Shown piece by piece: positions 56,564 to 64,000 of a DNA stretch of 64,000 nt. Location: the NCBI GenBank assembly GCA_024280215.1, contig JAJRQO010000007.1, forward strand, positions 120,758-184,757, read 5' to 3'. The DNA comes from Candidatus Zixiibacteriota bacterium (GTDB lineage: Bacteria; Zixibacteria; MSB-5A5; GN15; FEB-12). The first letter of the stretch is position 1. The number at the start of each line of letters is the position of its first letter. Both the position numbers and the translations under genes were made by a program. A model generated the notes under the pieces. It saw only the letters and a list, made by a program, of their open reading frames with translations, was not told where the DNA came from and did no database searches.

Positions 56564-57450
56564 TGTGTAATAAATCTGATAAACGCCAATCGAGACACAA
56601 GAGGTCAAAAGTGCCTTCTGTTCTAATAATCCAAAAAAGAGATATTGAGATTATTAAAGCAGTTTTTCAGTATCGTTATCTAACTCGGTCTCAAATACAA
56701 CTTTTGTTTGATATGAAGTCTGTAACAAGAGTCAATATTCGACTTCGAAAACTTTATGATAATCGGTTTTTGGATAGATATTATCAACCTACTTTATTAG
56801 GAAGCTCGGAAGCAATCTATACCATTGGGTCATGTTCTGTTCATTTAGTAGCTGAAAGTTTCGGAATTGATATAGACGAGGTAAAACGTCGCCGTAAAAT
56901 AGATAATGTAGCTAAAAACAAATTTATAAATCATAACCTCATAGTTAATGATTTCAGAATCAATCTAATGGTAGATATTAAGAATCACCCAAGTTTTAAA
57001 TTTATCAAGTGGCTTGATTCCAGAGATTGTGAATTCAAGTTCAAATATAATCATACTAATAAAGAAGTTATGACAAGTATCAAGCCTGATGGATATTTTG
57101 AATTTATTTATCAGAATTGTTCGTACTCATTTTTTGTTGAGATTGATCTATCAACAAGCAATCACTCAAAACTAAAATATAAGTTTAAAAATTATCAGGT
57201 TTTTAAAAACTTGAACTTATTTAAGCAAGAATTTAAAAAAGAAGTATTCTATGTTCTTGTTGTTACAAAAAACAACTCTCGTACAGAAAATCTGCATAGA
57301 ATATCAAATGAACTCAAAACAGATATGTTCTGGTTTTCGACAATAGACAATACAGCCCAAAATATTCTATTTGGCAATATTTGGAAACAATCAGGACGTG
57401 TAGAATCAAGAGCATTTTTCAAACAATCTAAAGTTAGGATTGTTAAATGA
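56563..57450 (+). CDS. replication-relaxation family protein (second copy)
   Basis: IIQKRDIEIIKAVFQYRYLTRSQIQLLFDMKSVTRVNIRLRKLYDNRFLDRYYQP; SFFVEIDLSTSNHSKLKYKFKNYQ. Confidence 0.75.
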   Translation: MCNKSDKRQSRHKRSKVPSVLIIQKRDIEIIKAVFQYRYLTRSQIQLLFDMKSVTRVNIRLRKLYDNRFLDRYYQPTLLGSSEAIYTIGSCSVHLVAESFGIDIDEVKRRRKIDNVAKNKFINHNLIVNDFRINLMVDIKNHPSFKFIKWLDSRDCEFKFKYNHTNKEVMTSIKPDGYFEFIYQNCSYSFFVEIDLSTSNHSKLKYKFKNYQVFKNLNLFKQEFKKEVFYVLVVTKNNSRTENLHRISNELKTDMFWFSTIDNTAQNILFGNIWKQSGRVESRAFFKQSKVRIVK

Positions 57451-57884
57451 AATATTGTCCACACTGTCAGCAGTGGAATCATGGCAGACCTATGAGATGT
57501 CGTTATTGTGGAAGAACATGGAATGCGAAATTATGTCCAGCTGGTCATCTGAATCCAGTTAATGCCAATTTTTGTGGTGAATGTGGAAACACAAATCTTT
57601 CCGAGCCAGCAGGTAGAAGTCCTCTTGTGATAAGAATGTTTAAATATCTCAAATATATATTTTATTTCTATCTCATATTTATAGGGTTCTTAATCATTTT
57701 AGAATTATTTCAAGTTCCGATTAGAGAAAATCATATAAGTCTTCTCATCTCGATTGTGATTTTATCTCTTGGTTTGAACTTCGCATTACAAAAGTTTAAA
57801 GTGTCATTTGGTTTTTCAGGGAAATCAATTTTTAAAATAATAATTAAGTTTATTAGATGGGTATTCTCATCAGGTGATAGATAA
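57447..57884 (+). CDS. zinc-ribbon membrane protein
   Basis: YCPHCQQWNHGRPMRCRYCGRTW...LCPAGHLNPVNANFCGECG then two TM segments. Confidence 0.7.
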   Translation: MKYCPHCQQWNHGRPMRCRYCGRTWNAKLCPAGHLNPVNANFCGECGNTNLSEPAGRSPLVIRMFKYLKYIFYFYLIFIGFLIILELFQVPIRENHISLLISIVILSLGLNFALQKFKVSFGFSGKSIFKIIIKFIRWVFSSGDR

Positions 57885-58067
57885 AAGATTAAAGTATATA
57901 ATCTCCTTGAGTAATAAATTTTATAATAGGTAGTGCAATGGACAATAGCTTAGAAGACATAAAGGATTTATTTAGAACAGTTTATGAGAATTGAAATTAA
58001 GAAAATTTAAATTTATAAAGTAGTGTTACTGAATACACTACTCTTAACACTATATAAAGTGTAAATA

Positions 58068-58253
58068 ATGAATAATTTACTCACAATTGAAGAACTTGCA
58101 AAGATTCTTAAAGTACCCAAATCTTGGATTTATGATCGGACAAGAAAAGACGGTCCCGAAAGAATACCACATTACAAAATAGGTAAATATGTAAGATTTG
58201 TGGAACAAGAGGTTATTGAATATTTAAGAATAAGGTGTATGGACAGTTCGTAA
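58068..58253 (+). CDS. excisionase-like helix-turn-helix protein
   Basis: LLTIEELAKILKVPKSWIYDRTRKDGPERIPHYKIGKYVRFVEQEVIEYL (HTH_17). Confidence 0.85.
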   Translation: MNNLLTIEELAKILKVPKSWIYDRTRKDGPERIPHYKIGKYVRFVEQEVIEYLRIRCMDSS

Positions 58254-58407
58254 TAGTCTATGTGATTGACAATGTTTGATCAGATTAATACATTACAGTA
58301 TGCTCTCGACCGTTTACCACAATCAAAAAATCAATCCGTTAGCTCTAAAATTATCGGATATGGTTTTACTCAATCAATTTGTCATACTGAAAGGAGGTGA
58401 ATACAAA

Positions 58408-59559
58408 TTGGCAAAAGGAAGCGTAGTACAACGCTCAGGAACTTGGTATGCGGTTTATCGGGATGGAGGAACCCAGAAATGGGAACGAGTAGGTAATAGT
58501 AAAAGAACTGCTGAGAAAGTATTAGCAAAAAGGATTAACCAGATTAATAACGGAACTTTTCAAGAGTTTGAGAAAATTCTCTTTGAGGAGTTTTCAGCAA
58601 AATGGTTATCTGACTATGCTAAAATCTCTGTGAAAATATCTACTTACAACAGCTATGAAACCATTGTGAGGCTTCACTTGAATCCTCAATTTGGTAAACA
58701 ATATTTACATCGGGTATCGACAGCAGATATACAGAAATTTGTATCAGAAAAGATTACAAAAGAAAATCTGAAACCGAAATCTGTTGTGAATTTTTTGGTT
58801 CCTCTTAAAGAAATGTTCAAGCATGCGGTTATATGGGGATTTATAAAACGTGATCCCTCACTATATGTAAAACGACCTCGCATAGAATTGGAAGAAATGG
58901 ATTTCCTTATACCTAAAGAGATTCGACTTTTTCTTAATCATGTTAAGTCTAATTATTATTCGCTGTTTTTGACAGCAGTAATGACTGGTATGAGACGAGG
59001 TGAGATTTTAGCTTTAAAGTGGGGTGATATTGATTGGAACTCCAATCAAATATCAGTTAAGCGTTCTATTTATAAAGGAGAATTTGTCAATCCTAAATCG
59101 AAGAATTCCATTCGACGGATTGTTATAACTCCTTTACTTCGTCAGGCACTTGAACAACACCGTTTGATTGGAAGAACATCTGAACTCGGTTTAGTGTTTT
59201 CCAACGAAAATGGATTACCTCTTAATCCCGATAACCTAATCAAGCGGGAATTTCATCCCGCATTAGACAGAGCAGGCTTACGCAGGATTCGCTTCCATGA
59301 TCTTCGACATTCTTATGCGTCATTATTAATTTCTCAAGGAGAGAACATTAAATTTATCCAATCACAACTTGGTCATTCGTCAGCAAAAACGACTCTTGAC
59401 CGTTATGGACATTTAATGCCAAACCTTGAAAATGATGCCGCTCGGAGATTAGATAAAACAGTTTTTGGAAGTTTTGTTAGAAAACTGTTAGAAAATCCGA
59501 AATCTGAAGGAAATCCCACTCAAAAAGAAATCCCCGAAGTTATTGAACTTCAGGGACTT

Positions 59560-59586
<27 letters not shown>
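58408..59586 (+). CDS. int: tyrosine integrase of the element
   Basis: TGMRRGEILALKWGDID, FHDLRHSYASLL, LGHSSAKTTLDRYGHLM; RBS aaggaggtg and TTG at 58408; stop lies inside the tRNA 3' end. Confidence 0.93.
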
Positions 59587-59641
<55 letters not shown>

Positions 59642-59796
59642 GTATCGGATGACAATATAGAGAAGTACGGCTAATTGTCAAGTCTTCTTATTATCTGTTT
59701 TTCATCTTTTTAAAAGTTTATCAAAATCGATATATTTATAAAAAGACGGTAATCTTCATCAGATTACCGTCTTTCTATGTTAGTGTAATATGACTT

Positions 59797-61131
59797 TTAT
59801 TCTTTTTCACCTCTGAGCATCGACATTTTCAACAATGGAGGTGTTACCAATGTCGTTATGATTACCATAATGACAACCGCCGAGTATGTTTCATTTGAAA
59901 CCACAGCTTGACCATCAAGCATCAGTTTTGCACCTATACCAGCAAAGATTAGACCGACCTCTCCACGAGGAATCATACCTAATCCTACTGCAATTCGGTT
60001 GAGAGATTTATCAAAAATAGCAAGAGAACAAAATTGTTTTCCAATTATTGCAGCTATTGTCATAACCGCCGCAAAACCAAGTATCTCGACTTTAGCAAAT
60101 GTTGTCAAGTCTACCATCATACCCATTCGTACAAAAAATATCGGTACCAAAAAGACAGCAATTGGTTCAATGAGTTCTTCTATAGTATGTTCGCCTCTTT
60201 CACGGAATTTTGTAAAATGAACATCTTCTAAAATCAGACCAGCCGCAAAGGCACCAACAATCGGAGCCAATTGTATTTGACCGGCAACATAAGCAAGAGC
60301 AAAACAAATGAATAACGAGATAGATAAAAAGACACCTTTGACTTTTAACTTAAATGCCATATTAAAGAAATGAGGGAGTACATAGGCTCCAATGACAACC
60401 GCACCTACTATAAAGAGAACTGCTTTTCCAATAATCATGAATACATCCAAGGAGCTTATACCTTCACCACCTTGGTTGGCAGCAGTAATAACACCAGAAA
60501 CAACAGCAAGAATAATCAACCCTAAAATATCATCAATAACCGCTGCCCCTAATATAATTTTAGATTCTTTGGCGTTTATTTTTCCGATATCTTTGAGTAC
60601 TCGAGCAGTAATACCAACTGATGTTGCTGTCAATGTCGCACCGATAAACAGATGTACAAGTGTATTAGCATCAGGTAAGAATATAATTCCAACTCCCCAT
60701 CCTAAAAAGAACGGTACAACAACACCAAAAACAGCAACCATAAAAGCAGTTCCGCCGACCTTCAACATATCTTTTACCGTTGATTCTAAACCAACTTCAA
60801 AAAGAAGAATAATCACACCCAGTTCAGCAAGTATTTCAAGTGTTAAATCTTGTTGGAAATGAATAAACATATCTACGCCGAGAAGATGCATATTCCCAAT
60901 AAGCATACCAATCACGAGTTCACCTAATACAGCAGGTTGATTAACTCGTTCAAATAAATCACCACCCAATTTTGCGGCTAAAAGTATAACAACTAATTCT
61001 AAAAGTACATCAAGAATCGGTCCACCGTGTCCACTACCACCATCTGATGAGGCATATGCTATATTGTAGCCTGCATATACCAAAGCAAGGACTACAAAGG
61101 TAAAAAATCTTCTTGGGGTTATTAAACGCAT
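59797..61131 (-). CDS. Na+/H+ (CPA2-type) antiporter
   Basis: LGELVIGMLIGN, LTATSVGITARVLKDIGKINAKESKIILGAAVIDDILGLIIL, IPRGEVGLIFA. Confidence 0.92.
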   Translation of the reverse strand: MRLITPRRFFTFVVLALVYAGYNIAYASSDGGSGHGGPILDVLLELVVILLAAKLGGDLFERVNQPAVLGELVIGMLIGNMHLLGVDMFIHFQQDLTLEILAELGVIILLFEVGLESTVKDMLKVGGTAFMVAVFGVVVPFFLGWGVGIIFLPDANTLVHLFIGATLTATSVGITARVLKDIGKINAKESKIILGAAVIDDILGLIILAVVSGVITAANQGGEGISSLDVFMIIGKAVLFIVGAVVIGAYVLPHFFNMAFKLKVKGVFLSISLFICFALAYVAGQIQLAPIVGAFAAGLILEDVHFTKFRERGEHTIEELIEPIAVFLVPIFFVRMGMMVDLTTFAKVEILGFAAVMTIAAIIGKQFCSLAIFDKSLNRIAVGLGMIPRGEVGLIFAGIGAKLMLDGQAVVSNETYSAVVIMVIITTLVTPPLLKMSMLRGEKE

Positions 61132-61344
61132 TACTGCTCCTATTTTTTCTTTTCTTTTGCTTCAAAATGTAAAGAAATGTATCAGAATGTACAAGTTTTT
61201 ATATTAGATTTTCTTATCTCACTTCATAAAATCAGATGCATATATCTTGTTTTCTTACAATAAAATAGCTCATGTTTCATAGAAAATTGACGAAATTAAT
61301 AGAAAGAGCATTAAACTTGAATATAAAAAATTGAAGAGAATATT

Positions 61345-62202
61345 ATGTTAGTCATTGTAGGTATTATTACTGTTTTTGCTACTGTTATTGGTGGTTATAT
61401 TTTAGAGGGTGGACATATTATGGCTCTCTATCAACCAGTTGAAGTTCTTATTATTGGTGGAGCAGCTGTTGGTGCTATGTTGGTTGGTAACTCGATGCAT
61501 GTAATTAAAGGAATGGTATCACAACTTACGGCGATATTTGGTTCGGGATATACCAAACAAGATTATCAGGATATTTTAGTTATGATGTTTGAAATATTTA
61601 ATATTGCTCGTAAAGATGGACTTATTGGGCTTGAAGCTCATGTTGAACATCCTGAAGATTCTGACATTTTTAAAAAATATCCAAAATTTTTAAAAAATCA
61701 CCACGCTGTTGATTTTTTTGCGGATACAATGAGAGTGATTATCTCTGGTGCGGTGCAACCAACTGATTTAGAAGACCTCATGGACAACGATATCGAAGCC
61801 TTGCTCGAGGAGGAACTTCATCCTTCACATGCTTTAAATACTGTCTCGGATTCATTACCAGGTCTTGGAATTGTTGCAGCTGTGCTTGGTATTGTTATAA
61901 CTATGGGAGCAATCGATGGACCACCTGAAGAAATTGGACACAAAGTTGGTGCGGCTCTGGTTGGTACGTTTTTAGGTATTTTGGCTTGTTATGGTTTTGT
62001 TGGACCACTTGCTGCTAATATGAAATTTAGAATAAATGAAGATATTCAATATATCGGATGTATGAAGCATGCCTTGCTTTCATTTAACAAAGGCGTTGCT
62101 GGTGTTATTGCAGTTGAGTTTGCGAGACGAACTCTCTTTGCCGATGTCCGACCTGGATTTACCGAGCTTGAAGAAGCGTGTAACGAAACCAAACGGAAAT
62201 AA
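61345..62202 (+). CDS. motA: flagellar stator protein MotA
   Basis: GGYILEGGHIMALYQPVEVLIIGGAAVGAMLVGN; SDSLPGLGIVAAVLGIVITMGAIDGPPEEIGHKVGAALVGTFLGIL. Confidence 0.95.
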   Translation: MLVIVGIITVFATVIGGYILEGGHIMALYQPVEVLIIGGAAVGAMLVGNSMHVIKGMVSQLTAIFGSGYTKQDYQDILVMMFEIFNIARKDGLIGLEAHVEHPEDSDIFKKYPKFLKNHHAVDFFADTMRVIISGAVQPTDLEDLMDNDIEALLEEELHPSHALNTVSDSLPGLGIVAAVLGIVITMGAIDGPPEEIGHKVGAALVGTFLGILACYGFVGPLAANMKFRINEDIQYIGCMKHALLSFNKGVAGVIAVEFARRTLFADVRPGFTELEEACNETKRK

Positions 62203-62207
62203 TTGTT

Positions 62208-63068
62208 GTGGCCGAAAATTCTGAACAACCCATAATAAAGAAAATCATTAAAAAAGGTGGCGATGGTCATCATGGTGGAGCATGGAAAGTTGCTTTTGCC
62301 GATTTTATGACTGCGATGATGGCATTCTTTTTGGTTATGTGGCTTGTTGGACAAAAACCAGATGTCCGTGAATCGGTTGCGGGTTTTTTCCAAGATCCTG
62401 GTAAATTTTCATCAGATGGGAAAGAGGGTGTTCTCAAAGGGTCTGCATCTCCAATTAAGAAACAGAATCCTGTAGGCTCAATGATAAAGAAAAAAAATAC
62501 TGGGGAAGCTTCTACAAAAGAGAAAAAAGAACTTGAAATAGCTGCCAAAAATATTGCCGAACAAGTCAAAAAACAATCAATCTTTAGTAAACTTAAAGAT
62601 AATATTAAAATAGAGATGACATCTGAAGGTCTAAGAATTATTTTAAATGAATCTGAAGATTCTCCTGCATTTTTTGAGCCTGGTTCCGCTAAACTTCTTG
62701 ATAAATCAGCCAAGATTCTGATGATTATCGCTGAGGAACTTGGGAAACTGGAAAACCATATTGTTATTGAAGGACACACCGATGCATCATACGGTGGACG
62801 AAAAAGATATTCAAATTGGGAGCTCTCAGCTGACCGAGCCAATGCGGCTAGACAATTGATGGAAGTTTCTGGGTTGTATAAAAGACAAGTTCGTGAAGTA
62901 CGTGGATTTGCCGACCGATTCCCTATGATAACTGACAACCCAAACGATGACCGTAACCGTCGAATCTCGCTTGTTGTTCTTTTCTTATCACAAGAAAGTA
63001 AACAAAACCAAGTCAAAGTCGGCGATGATCTCATGCACGACGCTAAACATAGTTCCAACCGCGGATAA
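62208..63068 (+). CDS. motB: flagellar stator protein MotB
   Basis: GGAWKVAFADFMTAMMAFFLVMWLVG; OmpA-like IVIEGHTDASYGGRKRYSNWELSADRANAARQLM. Confidence 0.95.
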   Translation: MAENSEQPIIKKIIKKGGDGHHGGAWKVAFADFMTAMMAFFLVMWLVGQKPDVRESVAGFFQDPGKFSSDGKEGVLKGSASPIKKQNPVGSMIKKKNTGEASTKEKKELEIAAKNIAEQVKKQSIFSKLKDNIKIEMTSEGLRIILNESEDSPAFFEPGSAKLLDKSAKILMIIAEELGKLENHIVIEGHTDASYGGRKRYSNWELSADRANAARQLMEVSGLYKRQVREVRGFADRFPMITDNPNDDRNRRISLVVLFLSQESKQNQVKVGDDLMHDAKHSSNRG

Positions 63069-63279
63069 AATTTATAAAATATCATTTCTGACTTCACGAA
63101 CCCTTATTCCCTTAGTTGATTGTGCTTCTAGCCACACCAAAGCTCCAGTGAATTCAACTGGGCAATGCTATGTTTCTATAAATCATAAATAAAATATTCA
63201 TATAAAATCTTGCCTTACAAACATAATTATTTATGTTTAAATGTGTGAAGCTATAACAAATTTTAGTCAGAGAGATAAT

Positions 63280-63750
63280 ATGAATACAAATTTTAAATAT
63301 CGCGGTGCCAGAGCGATGACAATATTGCACGCACAGCATATGCGTTCATGCCTTGCTGCTTGGTATAAAGCCAAAGATGCCAAGATAGAATTACCTAAAA
63401 CTGATGATAGTGATTATGATTCGCTTGAACATCTTATATATCATGTCTTCTCAGCCGCTCGTGGATATATGGTATGGATGTGTGAAAAGCTTGAACTACC
63501 CGACCCACAAATTCGTGAAATTCCAAATCTTGATTGTATAGAAAAAGAAGCAGAAGATTTTCTCGACCATCTGCTTGCACGCTGGGCTTTGCCATTAGTA
63601 GATGTTGAGCCAAAACGATACAGCGAGATGTATGTTTCAAGTTGGAAAATGGAAATGTGTATTGAAGCGATGATAGAACATGCTGTCATGCACCCGATTC
63701 GCCATGAATTCCAATTAAAAGAATTGTTGGAGAAACAAAGTCAATCATAA
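63280..63750 (+). CDS. DinB-like/hypothetical protein
   Basis: HLIYHVFSAARGYMVWMCEKLEL...MIEHAVMHPIRHEFQLKEL; internal Met at 63280. Confidence 0.55.
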   Translation: MNTNFKYRGARAMTILHAQHMRSCLAAWYKAKDAKIELPKTDDSDYDSLEHLIYHVFSAARGYMVWMCEKLELPDPQIREIPNLDCIEKEAEDFLDHLLARWALPLVDVEPKRYSEMYVSSWKMEMCIEAMIEHAVMHPIRHEFQLKELLEKQSQS

Positions 63751-64000
63751 ACAAATCAATAAAAGACCAAAACAAAAATTTAAAAATTTATATATCAAAC
63801 AGTTCTGTTGGGTCAATTTTAAATTGGAGCATATTTGCGGTTGGACGTCCACTGTCACCGGCTGTGTCATAAATTTTGTGTAAACAGTTAATTGGTTATC
63901 TCAAATTCTTGGTACTCTGTCTCCAAATCGTATAGCAAATTGATGGACAGCCAGTGGCCAGTTCCGTATCGGCATAGTCCATTTCTTCATAATATTCTGT

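Noticed and set aside
62270-63097. 275-aa antisense ORF opposite motB
   Set aside because: Overlaps the clear MotB gene; Ser-rich translation is a frame artefact.

Overview
AT-rich bacterial chromosomal window. The left flank (about 1-32.5 kb) carries a GNAT fragment, hutU and hutI, an LptE-like lipoprotein, a PorV/PorQ-like protein, a complete Pho regulon (phoB, phoR, porin, pstS, pstC, pstA, pstB, phoU), a large M16 peptidase, a carbonic anhydrase, and an opine-dehydrogenase-like / ATP-grasp pair. The right flank (from about 59.8 kb) carries a Na+/H+ antiporter, motA-motB and a DinB-like protein. Between them is a ~26.7 kb integrative mobile element (about 32.9-59.6 kb) inserted in the 3' half of an initiator tRNA-fMet gene. 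It is bounded by a 51-bp direct repeat with 49/51 identity, and its tyrosine integrase gene runs into the tRNA 3' end. The element carries Fic, a Type III restriction-modification pair, an ArdC-like antirestriction protein, a DUF2779-like nuclease, a TIR + caspase-like pair (type IV Thoeris-like), a large serine recombinase, a second tyrosine recombinase with an in-frame amber codon, two replication-relaxation-like proteins and a conjugative-type ATPase. It also carries a four-gene ubiquitin-like conjugation operon (Ubl / membrane-anchored putative E2-position protein / JAB / E1) behind a near-consensus sigma-54 promoter and next to a PspF-like sigma-54 activator. Between a RuvC-like gene and a replication-relaxation gene lies a ~480-nt, protein-free, multi-helix region. 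G-U versus A-C pairing and a terminator indicate a large structured ncRNA on the minus strand, opposite to its neighbours. The best novelty candidates are this ncRNA and the sigma-54-controlled Ubl operon. All family calls are by motif recognition; no database search was run.
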